A stretch of DNA of 29,639 nt from CAZJQD01 sp964548165 [NCBI: uncultured bacterium] (GCA_964548165.1 CAZJQD010000040.1:1-29639), one strand, 5' to 3'; shown: positions 7,784 to 14,999, counted from the first letter of the stretch. A program made the numbers and translations. The notes: a model not told the origin generated them from the sequence alone.

Positions 7784-8710
7784 ATGACGCCGGCATCCCA
7801 GGCGCGCTTGTCCGGATCCGCCGCCACGCTCTTTGTGATCGCTACGCCCCTGGGGAATCTTGGCGACATCACGGTGCGCATTCGCGAGTGCCTGACGACG
7901 GTGCCCGTCGTCGCCTGCGAGGACACGCGCGTGACCCACAAGCTCCTGGCGCATCTGGGAGCGTCTCCCAGGCTCCTCAGCGTGCGCGAGGCCAACGAGG
8001 AGAGTGGGGCGGAGGCCGTCCTGCGGTATTTGACCGACGGGCAGAGCGTTGCGTATTGCTCGGACGCCGGCACGCCGGGCGTCTCCGATCCCGGGTGCGT
8101 GCTCGTCGGCCGCGTCCGTGCCGCCGGCTATCGCGTCGAGGCCCTGCCCGGCCCCTCGGCCGTCGCCACCGCGCTCGCCCTCAGCGCGCTCCCGGCCGAT
8201 CGTTTCTACTTTGCCGGCTTTCTGCCGGCGAAGAAGAAGGATCGCCTGCGCGAGCTCGATGAGGTCGCCGGGCTCGCTTGCACGCTCGTCTTCTACGAAG
8301 CCCCGCATCGCATGAACGCCTTCCTCGCCGATGCTCTCCAGGTGCTCGGTTCGCGCGACGTCGTCGTCTGCCGCGAACTGACGAAGAGGTTCGAGGAGGT
8401 GATCGCGGGGCGCCTTGGTGAGATTGCCGAACAGGCGCGCCTGGAGCGCGAGTGGAAGGGCGAGCTCACGATCGTGGTTGCCGGGTGCGGGACCGAGGGT
8501 CGGGGCGACGAGGGCCCGGGCGAATCGCTCGACCAGTGGCTGGCGCGGAGGCTGGGTGAGGACGCGACCATCCGCCCGCGCGAACTTGCTCGCGAAGCCG
8601 CTCGCGTCTTCGCCATCTCCGGCAGTGACGCTTACCGCGCCGTGATTGCGGCGCGCGGGACGGACGGCACGGCGGCCGAGCGTTGGGCCGGCGACGGTGG
8701 AGCGGAATGA
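7784..8710 (+). CDS. rsmI: 16S rRNA (cytidine-1402 2'-O)-methyltransferase
   Basis: RsmI methylates the ribose of C1402 in the decoding centre of 16S rRNA using S-adenosylmethionine. The 308-residue product has the tetrapyrrole-methylase fold signatures of the family: LFVIATPLGNLGDIT at the N-terminus, CEDTRVTHKLLAHL, VAYCSDAGTPGVSDPG, ALPGPSAVATALALS, FYFAGFLPAKKKDR, VFYEAPHRM and VVCRELTKRFEEV. The ATG at 7784 gives a short extension before the first strand. An in-frame alternative at 7739 would translate the tandem repeat and is unlikely. The stop overlaps the next start (ATGA), so the phosphatase gene is translationally coupled. The C-terminal region of about 60 residues is typical in size but not distinctive. 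Confidence 0.95.
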   Translation: MTPASQARLSGSAATLFVIATPLGNLGDITVRIRECLTTVPVVACEDTRVTHKLLAHLGASPRLLSVREANEESGAEAVLRYLTDGQSVAYCSDAGTPGVSDPGCVLVGRVRAAGYRVEALPGPSAVATALALSALPADRFYFAGFLPAKKKDRLRELDEVAGLACTLVFYEAPHRMNAFLADALQVLGSRDVVVCRELTKRFEEVIAGRLGEIAEQARLEREWKGELTIVVAGCGTEGRGDEGPGESLDQWLARRLGEDATIRPRELAREAARVFAISGSDAYRAVIAARGTDGTAAERWAGDGGAE

Positions 8711-9162
8711 ATATCCTCTTCGTCTGCACGGGCAATACCTGCCGGAGCCCGATGGCCGAGGCGATCGCGGCACGCCTGCTCGGCCCGGAGCACGCGGTGC
8801 GGAGCGCGGGGACAGGCGCCGACGAGGGGGCGGAGCGCACCGAGCTCGCGGGCACGGCCCTCCGCGAGGCCGGCATCGTGCCGCGCCCTGGCCGCGCCGC
8901 GCTCCTGACGCAAGAGCTCGTCGCGTGGGCGGATCTCGTCCTGGGGATGGAGGGCAAGCACCGGGATCGCGCGCGTGCTCTCGCCGCCGCGCACGGCCTT
9001 CCCGTGGAACGCATCCTTTCCCTGGGAGAATGGGCCGGCGACCCCGAGCGCGGAGTCGGGGATCCCTACTTCGAGGGGACGCTGGACGCGTACCGGGAGG
9101 CACGCGACACGATCCGCGACCTCCTGGAGCGAGGGTTGAAACGCCACACGTTGGGCGAGTAA
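8707..9162 (+). CDS. Low-molecular-weight protein tyrosine phosphatase
   Basis: This 151-residue cytoplasmic protein has the complete LMW-PTP signature. The P-loop VCTGNTCRSPMAEAI near the N-terminus carries the nucleophilic Cys and the phosphate-binding Arg. A later DPYFEGTLDAYREA supplies the general-acid Asp. Family members dephosphorylate phosphotyrosine, often opposing tyrosine kinases that control surface polysaccharide export; some are arginine phosphatases. No kinase gene lies in the window, but glycan genes do. The start at 8707 overlaps the rsmI stop by four bases (ATGA). The stop codon lies inside a 7-bp hairpin. Confidence 0.9.
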   Translation: MNILFVCTGNTCRSPMAEAIAARLLGPEHAVRSAGTGADEGAERTELAGTALREAGIVPRPGRAALLTQELVAWADLVLGMEGKHRDRARALAAAHGLPVERILSLGEWAGDPERGVGDPYFEGTLDAYREARDTIRDLLERGLKRHTLGE

Positions 9163-9174
9163 TCGTCATTACTC
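9157..9174 (+). other. Perfect hairpin spanning the phosphatase stop codon
   Basis: GAGTAAT (9157-9163) and ATTACTC (9168-9174) flank the loop CGTC. The TAA stop sits in the left arm. No U-run follows, so it is not a standard intrinsic terminator, though it could protect the mRNA 3' end. It adjoins the dispersed repeat that begins at about 9172. Confidence 0.55.
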
Positions 9175-9325
9175 ACGACCTTCCCGGCAAAGCCGGGCCA
9201 GTCGCCGCAACGATCGCCGCTCGCGGAGGCGAGCAAGGCGTTGGGGGCGCGCGAAAAGCTCCCCCCTCGGACTCCCCCCATCGCTTTCACTCGAAAACAC
9301 ACTACTTCTGACCGACTGGAGTAGT
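9172..9325 (+). repeat. Dispersed structured intergenic repeat, copy 1
   Basis: The 122-bp core (9204-9325) aligns without gaps to 24580-24701, with about nine mismatches by eye. It contains the hairpins CCCGGC-AAA-GCCGGG (9183-9197) and GCTCGC-GGAG-GCGAGC. It then has a run of C-rich blocks (GCTCCCCCCTCGGACTCC) and ends in GACCGACTGGAGTAGT. Differences between the copies do not avoid codon changes in any frame, so it is not a conserved small protein. It lies 81 bp upstream of gcvT, in the same orientation as its partner has to the fucose synthase gene. Confidence 0.8.
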
Positions 9326-9368
9326 TTCGCGTAATCAACAGCCCTTCATCGCGAGGAACTCGGTCGAG

Positions 9369-9397
9369 TTGTTGCCGGGCTTCCTGAGGGCTATGCT
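9369..9397 (+). promoter_or_regulatory. Promoter of the gcv operon
   Basis: TTGTTG (9369-9374) and TATGCT (9392-9397) are separated by 17 bp. The -10 box ends nine bases before the gcvT ATG, giving a leader of at most about 3 nt. That leaves no room for the glycine riboswitch often found before gcvT. Confidence 0.55.
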
Positions 9398-9406
9398 GGT
9401 TCTCCT

Positions 9407-10456
9407 ATGACGCTGCTCGCCACACCCCTGACCGCCGACCATCGCGCCCGCGGCGCCAAGATGGCCGCGTTTGCCGGCTATGACATGCCGATCCAGTTTG
9501 CGGGCATCCTCGCCGAGCATGCCGCGGTCCGGCGCGAGTGCGGCGTCTTCGACGTCTCGCACATGGGGCACTGCCGCACCGCGAATCCCGCAGTCTCGCG
9601 CGTGCTCTCTCGCCCGCTGTCCCGGATGCCAGTGGGAAAGGGGACCTACGGGCTTATCCTCAATGACCGCGGCGGTATCATCGACGACTGCATCTCCTAT
9701 CGACTCTCCGAGACCGAGTGGCACATCATCCTCAACGCCTCCCGCAAGGAGGTCGACGTCGCGACCCTGAACGGCGCCGGCGGCGGGCCCGTGACTCCGC
9801 TTCCCGATCTTGCGATGATTGCCCTGCAGGGCCCTAAGGCCCTGGCCCTCGCGGGCGAGCTCTGTCCGCGTCGCGGATTCGCGCGTGATGGCCAGGTCCT
9901 GGGCGTTCCGGTGACGCTCGCTTGCCGCACCGGGTACACGGGCGAGGACGGTTTCGAGTTCGTCCTGCCCTCCGCGCATGCGCTCGAACTCTGGACGAAG
10001 CTCATCGCGGCCGGCGCCGCTCCCTGCGGCCTCGGCGCCCGCGACCTGCTCCGCATCGAGGCCGGGCTCCCGCTCTACGGCATGGACATCGGCGAAGAGA
10101 CCGATCCCTGGGAGTCGGGGCTCGCGTTTGCCGTCGACCTGGAGGATCGCCCCGAGCTGGCGGCGCGCGAGGTCCTGGCGGCGCGACGCGACCAGGGCAC
10201 GCACCGTCGCGCGGGCTTGAGGGCGCCCAAGGGCGCGGTGCCGCGACATGGCTACCCCGTGCTCGATGCCGCGGGACGCGTCATCGGCGAGGTGACCTCC
10301 GGAACCTTCAGCCCGCTCCTGGACGCCGGGATCGCCCTGGCGCGGGTGGAGAAGAATGCGACGCCCACGGCCGTGCGCATCCGCTCATCGGATTGCGCCG
10401 TCACCGAAGTTCCCTTACCTTTCTACAGGAGATCGAAGACCAGCCATGGCTCATGA
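9407..10456 (+). CDS. gcvT: Glycine cleavage system T protein (aminomethyltransferase)
   Basis: GcvT takes the aminomethyl group from lipoyl-GcvH and transfers the methylene to tetrahydrofolate, releasing ammonia. The 349-residue protein shows the family motifs: AGYDMPIQF, GVFDVSHMG, ALQGPKALALAG, CRTGYTGEDGFEFVLP, CGLGARDLLRIEAGLPLYGMDI, and the C-terminal barrel motif VTSGTFSPLLDAGIALARV. Length is slightly below the usual 360-375. It is the first gene of the gcvT-gcvH-gcvPA-gcvPB operon, and its end overlaps gcvH by 11 bp. metF further downstream also handles the one-carbon folate pool it feeds. Confidence 0.95.
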   Translation: MTLLATPLTADHRARGAKMAAFAGYDMPIQFAGILAEHAAVRRECGVFDVSHMGHCRTANPAVSRVLSRPLSRMPVGKGTYGLILNDRGGIIDDCISYRLSETEWHIILNASRKEVDVATLNGAGGGPVTPLPDLAMIALQGPKALALAGELCPRRGFARDGQVLGVPVTLACRTGYTGEDGFEFVLPSAHALELWTKLIAAGAAPCGLGARDLLRIEAGLPLYGMDIGEETDPWESGLAFAVDLEDRPELAAREVLAARRDQGTHRRAGLRAPKGAVPRHGYPVLDAAGRVIGEVTSGTFSPLLDAGIALARVEKNATPTAVRIRSSDCAVTEVPLPFYRRSKTSHGS

Positions 10457-10826
10457 CAACCTGAATATCCCCGCGGACCGCAGCTACACGAAGGATCACG
10501 AGTGGGTTCGCGTGGACGGCGAGACCGTGCGCGTCGGCATCACCGACTTTGCCCAGCACGAGCTCGGCGACATCGTCCACGTCGAGCTTCCCGAGGTGGG
10601 GCGCAAGGTCCGTGCCGGTGATCCCGTCGCCGTCGTCGAGTCCGTCAAGTCGGTCTCCGACGTCTACGCGCCGGCGACCGGAACCATCACCGCCGTGAAT
10701 ACGACGCTCGATGGCGCCCGCGTGAACGCGGACCCCTACGGGGACGGGTGGTTCTTCGAGATGGCGATGGCCGAGCCCGGCACCCTGCTCTCGGCCGACG
10801 CCTACCGCGCCCAGATCGGTTCCTGA
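10446..10826 (+). CDS. gcvH: Glycine cleavage system H protein (lipoyl carrier)
   Basis: GcvH shuttles the aminomethyl intermediate between the P and T proteins on a lipoyl arm. The 126-residue product has the standard architecture: YTKDHEWVRVDGETVRVGIT, DIVHVELPEVGRKV, and the lipoylation site VESVKSVSDVYAP with the modified Lys after ESV, then NADPYGDGWFFEM. The ATG at 10446 lies inside the 3' end of gcvT, 11 bp before its stop end. The frame is open upstream, but the family N-terminus fixes this start. gcvPA begins 13 bp downstream. Confidence 0.96.
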   Translation: MAHDNLNIPADRSYTKDHEWVRVDGETVRVGITDFAQHELGDIVHVELPEVGRKVRAGDPVAVVESVKSVSDVYAPATGTITAVNTTLDGARVNADPYGDGWFFEMAMAEPGTLLSADAYRAQIGS

Positions 10827-10839
10827 CGGGCGCATCGCG

Positions 10840-12036
10840 GTGAACTTTCTCCCTCATACCGACAAGGATCGTGCGGCCATGATGGCGGCCGCAGGTGTCA
10901 CCGAGGAGTCGCTCTTTGCGGCGGTGCCGGCGGTGGCGCCTCCCGCGATCGAGGCGAAGACCGAGGCCGAGATCCTCGCCGCGCTTGAGATCCTCGCGTA
11001 CCCCGTCCAGGAGAAGGTGGCGGGCCTGGGCCTGGGGGGGCACCACATCCCCGTCGCCGTCGATGCGATCACGTCCCGGGGCGAGTTCGTGACCGCCTAC
11101 ACGCCCTACCAGCCCGAATGTTCGCAGGGCACGCTCCAGGCCATCTTCGAATTCCAGACGCGCGTGGCGTCTCTGACCGGCCTGCCCGTCGCCAATGCCG
11201 GGCTCTACGATGGATCAACCGCGCTCGTGGAGGCCGTGCGCATGGCCCTCGCCGAGACTCGCCGCACGGAGGTGGTGGTGGCGCGGAGCGTGGCGCCGGC
11301 GTGGCGCGAGGTTCTGCGAACGCATTTCGGCGGCAGGGCCGATGTCGTCTTCCACGAGGCTCCCTTCGATCCGGCGACCGGGAGGCTCGTGCCCATCGAA
11401 CCCATGATGACCGATCGCATCGGCGCGTTCGTCGCGGCCTCGCCCAACGTCTTCGGGGTCGTCGAGCGCGATCTCGCCCAGGCCTTTGCCACGGTTCGCG
11501 CCGCCGGGGCCGTGCCGATCGAGATCTTCCATCCGCTGGCCGTCGCCGTGCTGCCGATACCGGTCGCCAGCGGTGCCGAGATCGCCGTTGCCGAGGGACA
11601 GCCGCTCGGGATCCCGCTCTGGGCCGGAGGCCCCTACCTCGGGCTCATTGCCGCCTCGAAGCGATTCCTGCGCCGGATGCCGGGGCGCATGGTCGGCCGG
11701 ACTCTGGACGCGGACGGCCGCGAGGCCTACGTCCTGACCCTGCAGACGCGCGAACAGCACATCCGCCGCGAGAAGGCGACGTCGAACATCTGCACCAACC
11801 AGGCGCTCATTGCGCTCCGCGCCACGGTCTACCTGGCGATGATGGGCGACGACGGGCTCAGAAACGCGGCGCTGCGGCTGCGAAGCAAGGCCATGGTCCA
11901 GTCGGACGGCAAGCGCGTCTTCAGCGGGGACATCTTCAACGAGTACACGGTTCGCGGCGATCGCGGCCTGCCGCTCGATTACCCGGAGCTCACGGCCGTG
12001 CACGGCCCGGTCAGCGTCGTCGGGGTGACCGAATGA
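10840..12036 (+). CDS. gcvPA: Glycine dehydrogenase (decarboxylating) subunit 1
   Basis: This is the N-terminal half of a split P protein; with GcvPB it decarboxylates glycine and loads GcvH. Visible family features are NFLPHTDKDRAAMM, YTPYQPECSQGTLQAIFEFQT, NAGLYDGSTALVEAVRMA, SPNVFGVVE, LWAGGPYLGL, MPGRMVGRT and the segment LTLQTREQHIRREKATSNICTNQAL. The product is 398 residues, shorter than the roughly 440-450 usual for this subunit; the shortening is near the C-terminus, where FSGDIFNEYTVR is followed closely by the end. Translation starts at a GTG (10840) 13 bp after gcvH and ends overlapping gcvPB by four bases (ATGA). Confidence 0.94.
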   Translation: MNFLPHTDKDRAAMMAAAGVTEESLFAAVPAVAPPAIEAKTEAEILAALEILAYPVQEKVAGLGLGGHHIPVAVDAITSRGEFVTAYTPYQPECSQGTLQAIFEFQTRVASLTGLPVANAGLYDGSTALVEAVRMALAETRRTEVVVARSVAPAWREVLRTHFGGRADVVFHEAPFDPATGRLVPIEPMMTDRIGAFVAASPNVFGVVERDLAQAFATVRAAGAVPIEIFHPLAVAVLPIPVASGAEIAVAEGQPLGIPLWAGGPYLGLIAASKRFLRRMPGRMVGRTLDADGREAYVLTLQTREQHIRREKATSNICTNQALIALRATVYLAMMGDDGLRNAALRLRSKAMVQSDGKRVFSGDIFNEYTVRGDRGLPLDYPELTAVHGPVSVVGVTE

Positions 12037-13355
12037 GCCGCCTGCCCGTCTATCGTACCGAGGGCGACGTCGTAAGGCGCTTCACGCGTCTCTCGCGGCT
12101 GAACTTCTCGGTCGATGCCGAGTTCTACCCGCTCGGGTCCTGCACGATGAAGTACAACCCGAAGATCTGCGACGCCGCCGCGGCGCTCCCCGGGCTCCGC
12201 GGGCTCCATCCCGCCCAGCTCGACGGCAAGCTCCCGCAGGCCGTGAAGCTGAGGGAGATCCTCTCCGAGCTTTCCGCGCAGTTGAGCGGACTGTGCGGGC
12301 TGGAGGCTTTCAGCCTCGTGCCGGCCGCTGGCGCTCATGGCGAGTTCGCTGGCTGTCTCATCATGCGCCGTTACCACGTGGACCGCGGCGACGAGGGGCG
12401 CATCCAGATGCTCATTCCCGATGCCGCTCATGGGACGAACCCCGCTTCCGCGGCCATGGTTGGCTTCGAAGCGGTCACGGTGAAGACGGGGCCGGACGGC
12501 GCCGTCGACCTCGATGATCTCCGCGCCAAGATCGGCCCCAGGACGGCTGGGATGATGATGACGAATCCGTCCACGCTGGGCGTCTTCGAGCCGCGCATCC
12601 GCGAGATCACTGATCTCGTCCACGATGCTGGCGGCCTGATGTATTACGACGGCGCGAACCTCAACGCGATCGTGGGCGTCTCGAGCCCCGGGGCGATGGG
12701 ATTCGACGTCTGCCACGTCAACCTCCACAAGACGTTCGCCGTTCCGCACGGCGGCGGCGGCCCGGGCGCGGGGCCGGTCGGCGTGACGGCCGCCCTCGCC
12801 GATTACCTCCCGGGGCCCATCTACCGCGACGGGAGCTCCCTGATGCCCTCCAAGAGCATTGGGCGGATGCTGGCCTGGGGCGGAAACATCGCCGCGCTCG
12901 TGCGGGCGCACACGTATATCCGGGCCATGGGCCTCAAGGGACTCCGCCGCGCCGCGAAGGATGCCGTGATCGCGGCCAACTACATCCGCGCCGCTTTGAA
13001 GGACCTCTATCCGAGCCCCTACTCGGAGCTCCCGTGCGCGCACGAGTGCCTGCTCAGCGCGGAGAAGCTCAAGAAGGAGAAGGGCATCACGGCGCTGACC
13101 GTGGCCAAGGCGCTCATCGAGTACCGCATCCATCCCCCGACGATCTACTTCCCCCTCTTGGTGCCGGAGGCGCTTCTGATCGAACCGACGGAAACCGAGA
13201 GCAAGGAGACCCTCGATCACTTCATCGGGGTGATGCGCGAGATTGCCGGGCGAAGCGCCGAAGACCTGGCGAAGCTCCCGACCTGGACGCCGGTTCGTCG
13301 TTGCGACGAGGCCCTGGCCGCCCGCCAGCCCATCCTGACCTTCGACGAGGAATAA
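12033..13355 (+). CDS. gcvPB: Glycine dehydrogenase (decarboxylating) subunit 2
   Basis: This is the PLP-binding half of the split P protein. The 440-residue product shows FYPLGSCTMKYNPKI, SLVPAAGAHGEFAG, PDAAHGTNPASAAMVGF, MMTNPSTLGVFEP, YDGANLNAIVG, and the cofactor loop VNLHKTFAVPHGGGGPGAGPVGV, in which the Lys after LH forms the PLP Schiff base. It is a little shorter than typical family members of about 480-500. The frame is open far upstream over gcvPA, an artefact of high GC. The ATG at 12033 overlaps the gcvPA stop and gives the normal N-terminus. It ends 11 bp before a convergent lipoprotein gene. Confidence 0.95.
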   Translation: MSRLPVYRTEGDVVRRFTRLSRLNFSVDAEFYPLGSCTMKYNPKICDAAAALPGLRGLHPAQLDGKLPQAVKLREILSELSAQLSGLCGLEAFSLVPAAGAHGEFAGCLIMRRYHVDRGDEGRIQMLIPDAAHGTNPASAAMVGFEAVTVKTGPDGAVDLDDLRAKIGPRTAGMMMTNPSTLGVFEPRIREITDLVHDAGGLMYYDGANLNAIVGVSSPGAMGFDVCHVNLHKTFAVPHGGGGPGAGPVGVTAALADYLPGPIYRDGSSLMPSKSIGRMLAWGGNIAALVRAHTYIRAMGLKGLRRAAKDAVIAANYIRAALKDLYPSPYSELPCAHECLLSAEKLKKEKGITALTVAKALIEYRIHPPTIYFPLLVPEALLIEPTETESKETLDHFIGVMREIAGRSAEDLAKLPTWTPVRRCDEALAARQPILTFDEE

Positions 13356-13366
13356 AGCTGTAAGGT

Positions 13367-13912
13367 CTACTTGCGGATATCGAGGAGAAACTCGGCCTCT
13401 TCGAGGTCCAGGGGGCGATCGCCCACGAAGGTGCCGGCGCGCGCGATGAGAAAGAGGTTCTTGCCGTGGTAATCGGCGACCACGGCCTCGCCCCCGATGA
13501 AATCCTCGCCGCTGTCAACGAGGCCATTGCTATTCGCGTCGCGGAAGGCCACGACGGCGTAAGGAATATCCCAGCGGTAGTGATCGAAAGAAAAGCTGAA
13601 CCTCCCGTCCGGGCCGGGTTTGGTGGAGGCCACGACGACGACCTCCGGCTCGGTGGGGCGAAACTCGAGGATGCCGGCAGACCAGGCGGTGGCGGCTGTA
13701 TCGAGGCCAAGGATTCGCCCACGGACCTCGCGCGGCGGATTGCTCTCGGTCAGAGGCGCCGTATCGGGTACCGCCGATGGCGTCGGCGTGGGCGGCGCGC
13801 TATGAGCAGCGGGATCCGGCTGAGATCGTCCGCACGCGGCGGTGGTTAGGCCGGCGATGAGTGCGACGAGCAGGAAGCCCGGAGTGGGGGACATAAACCG
13901 AGAGCGAGGCAT
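13367..13912 (-). CDS. Small lipoprotein with an EF-hand-like loop
   Basis: The 181-residue product begins with a lipoprotein signal (MPRSRFMSPTPGFLLVALIAGLTTAAC; lipobox TAAC). A Pro/Thr/Ser-rich linker follows, then a beta-rich domain of about 120 residues containing VRGRILGLD, GRFSFSFDHYRWDIPYAVVAF and the loop DANSNGLVDSGED, which resembles a calcium-binding EF-hand or dockerin loop. This suggests a prealbumin-like or SdrD-B-like beta-sandwich (inference); I do not recognise a named family. The frame is open to 14035, but the ATG at 13912 starts the signal and has TATTCT seven bases upstream. It is divergent from the pilin genes and convergent with gcvPB. Confidence 0.75.
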   Translation of the reverse strand: MPRSRFMSPTPGFLLVALIAGLTTAACGRSQPDPAAHSAPPTPTPSAVPDTAPLTESNPPREVRGRILGLDTAATAWSAGILEFRPTEPEVVVVASTKPGPDGRFSFSFDHYRWDIPYAVVAFRDANSNGLVDSGEDFIGGEAVVADYHGKNLFLIARAGTFVGDRPLDLEEAEFLLDIRK

Positions 13913-13919
13913 GGGGCGG

Positions 13920-13925
13920 AGAATA
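13920..13925 (-). promoter_or_regulatory. -10-like element of the small lipoprotein gene
   Basis: TATTCT (minus strand, 13925-13920) ends seven bases before the ATG at 13912, with CCGCCCC between and no Shine-Dalgarno. Another TATTGT lies just upstream. No good -35 is visible at 16-18 bp. Confidence 0.45.
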
Positions 13926-14135
13926 CACAATAGGGTCGGCGAGAGACATCGAAACGGGTGGACCTGGGTTCGAGCGATTTCCCTGTCGGGCCAGCTGCGG
14001 GCTCCTGGGCTTCGCGCGCACGCTGGCAAATCCAACGCACGGGGGCCTGCATCAAGCCTTCATCCTCCTTGAGTTATTCTATGCAAAGCGTGGCAAATAA
14101 ACGACTTACGGCTAAAAAAATACATTACGGGAACC

Positions 14136-14165
14136 TTGACATTCTCAAAACTGTCATGCAAGAAT
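14136..14165 (+). promoter_or_regulatory. Promoter of the first pilin gene
   Basis: A perfect TTGACA (14136-14141) is followed after 18 bp by AAGAAT (14160-14165, four of six matches to TATAAT). A GTG starts five bases later at 14171. The surrounding stretch of about 14070-14165 is clearly AT-rich against the GC-rich background, as expected for a strong regulated promoter. Confidence 0.55.
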
Positions 14166-14170
14166 CCACT

Positions 14171-14383
14171 GTGGAAGTCGGGCGCGCACGCGGTCGTTGC
14201 CGCGAGATGAGCGGCCAGGGGTTAGTCGAATACGGACTGATTCTCGGCTTGATTGCCATCCTCGTTGTGACGATATTTGTGACGTTCGAGGGTGTCGTCG
14301 ACATTGGCGGCGACAGCAGTGGTTCACTCTCCAATGAGGGCATCGGGAGGGCTCAGGGGTCGCTATCCAGCGGCATTTACTGA
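14171..14383 (+). CDS. Flp-type pilin, divergent copy
   Basis: This is a small pilin-like protein. A short basic leader ends in Gly (REMSG), and the predicted prepilin-peptidase cleavage is SG|QGLVEYG, with Glu at +5 as in Flp/type IVb pilins. The hydrophobic helix LILGLIAILVVTIFVTF follows, then a polar tail ending SLSSGIY. The tail differs from those of pilins 2 and 3 (GGDSSGSLSNEG instead of GPLRNMF). I chose the GTG at 14171 (70 residues) because it follows the TTGACA/AAGAAT promoter and gives a leader length like its siblings. ATG 14156 and ATG 14081 are in-frame alternatives. A minor subunit or tip pilin is possible (inference). Confidence 0.72.
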   Translation: MEVGRARGRCREMSGQGLVEYGLILGLIAILVVTIFVTFEGVVDIGGDSSGSLSNEGIGRAQGSLSSGIY

Positions 14384-14439
14384 GCCGATCCGGTTGCTTT
14401 TGAATGTGTTACGGTAGCACTGAAGTCAAAACTTGGAAG

Positions 14440-14447
14440 GGAGGTGA
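14440..14447 (+). promoter_or_regulatory. Strong Shine-Dalgarno of pilin 2
   Basis: GGAGGTGA is a perfect anti-SD complement placed eight bases before the GTG at 14456. It selects that start over the in-frame GTG at 14444, which lies inside the SD. It suggests high translation, unlike the SD-free leaderless genes nearby. Confidence 0.85.
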
Positions 14448-14455
14448 GAACACAA

Positions 14456-14656
14456 GTGATCGATATCCGTGAACTGAAGAGCGAGGAGTCTGGCCAGGGC
14501 ATGGTGGAGTACGGCCTTATCATCGGCCTTATCGCCATCATCGTCATCGCCGTCTTCGTGGCCCTCGGAGGCCCGCTGCGGAACATGTTTGCGAACGCCG
14601 TCGGCACCGGAACCATGGGCCAGAACCAGGCGTCGCTTTCCGCAGGCATTTACTAA
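14456..14656 (+). CDS. Flp-type pilin
   Basis: This 66-residue prepilin has the leader MIDIRELKSEESG and is predicted to be cut at SG|QGMVEYG to leave a 53-residue mature subunit. The helix LIIGLIAIIVIAVFVALGG is the type IVb/Flp pilin assembly and membrane segment, with the conserved Glu at +5 and an adjacent Tyr. The tail PLRNMFANAVGTGTMGQNQASLSAGIY has no Cys and no N-x-S/T sequon. It is almost identical to the next pilin (65 of 66 residues; Ala versus Ser in NMF(A/S)NAV). No Tad secretion, ATPase or prepilin peptidase gene is in the window. Confidence 0.88.
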   Translation: MIDIRELKSEESGQGMVEYGLIIGLIAIIVIAVFVALGGPLRNMFANAVGTGTMGQNQASLSAGIY

Positions 14657-14663
14657 GGACACA

Positions 14664-14680
14664 GGGGCGTTTTTGGCCCC
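14664..14680 (+). other. Hairpin after pilin 2
   Basis: GGGGC (14664-14668) and GCCCC (14676-14680) form a short stem just after the stop codon. An equivalent GGGGC/GCCCC hairpin follows pilin 3, showing that the duplicated unit includes its 3' untranslated region. It may stabilise the message. Confidence 0.55.
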
Positions 14681-14704
14681 GCCAAAAGAGATTTTCGTGT
14701 AGTT

Positions 14705-14734
14705 GCCTCGCCCCGTTCTTGGGGCGAGGCTTTT
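14705..14734 (+). terminator. Intrinsic terminator between pilins 2 and 3
   Basis: The stem GCCTCGCCCC (14705-14714) and GGGGCGAGGC (14721-14730) is a perfect 10-bp hairpin with loop GTTCTT, followed by TTTTC. It should end or attenuate transcription after pilin 2. Confidence 0.85.
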
Positions 14735-14798
14735 CACTTCCCGGATTTTCGGGGGGTTGTCCGGACGCTTCGGCGCATCCGGCAGGAAGGAAGTTTTT

Positions 14799-14999
14799 GT
14801 GATCGATATTCGTGAACTGAAGAGCGAAGAGTCCGGCCAGGGCATGGTGGAGTACGGCTTGATCATCGGCCTCATCGCCATCATCGTCATCGCCGTCTTC
14901 GTGGCCCTCGGTGGCCCGCTCCGCAACATGTTCTCCAACGCTGTCGGCACCGGCACGATGGGCCAGAACCAGGCCTCGCTGTCCGCCGGTATTTACTAG
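14799..14999 (+). CDS. Flp-type pilin, tandem copy
   Basis: This 66-residue prepilin differs from the preceding one at a single residue (NMFSNAV instead of NMFANAV), while many codons differ silently; the protein is thus held under purifying selection or was duplicated some time ago. Leader, cleavage site SG|QGMVEYG, hydrophobic helix and the SLSAGIY tail are the same. The GTG at 14799 is preceded by the purine-rich AGGAAGGAAG (14784-14793). A terminator separates it from pilin 2 and another follows it, so dosage may be tuned by readthrough or by a promoter in the 14735-14798 gap, which I could not identify. Confidence 0.88.
   Translation: MIDIRELKSEESGQGMVEYGLIIGLIAIIVIAVFVALGGPLRNMFSNAVGTGTMGQNQASLSAGIY

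Noticed and set aside
9066-9338. Small minus-strand protein encoded in the dispersed repeat
   Set aside because: The partner copy changes residues rather than third positions, and no start signal is conserved.
9326-9406. Glycine riboswitch before gcvT
   Set aside because: The promoter places the transcription start within about 3 nt of the ATG, and no tandem aptamer-like sequence is visible.
11118-12032. Open frame extending upstream of gcvPB across gcvPA
   Set aside because: Arg/Gly/Pro-rich translation typical of a shadow frame in GC-rich DNA; gcvPA in the other frame has full family motifs.
14081-14170. Longer forms of pilin 1 starting at ATG 14081 or 14156
   Set aside because: These would give leaders of 50 and 20 residues; the GTG at 14171 fits the promoter and the 13-residue leaders of the sibling pilins. 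Not fully excluded.
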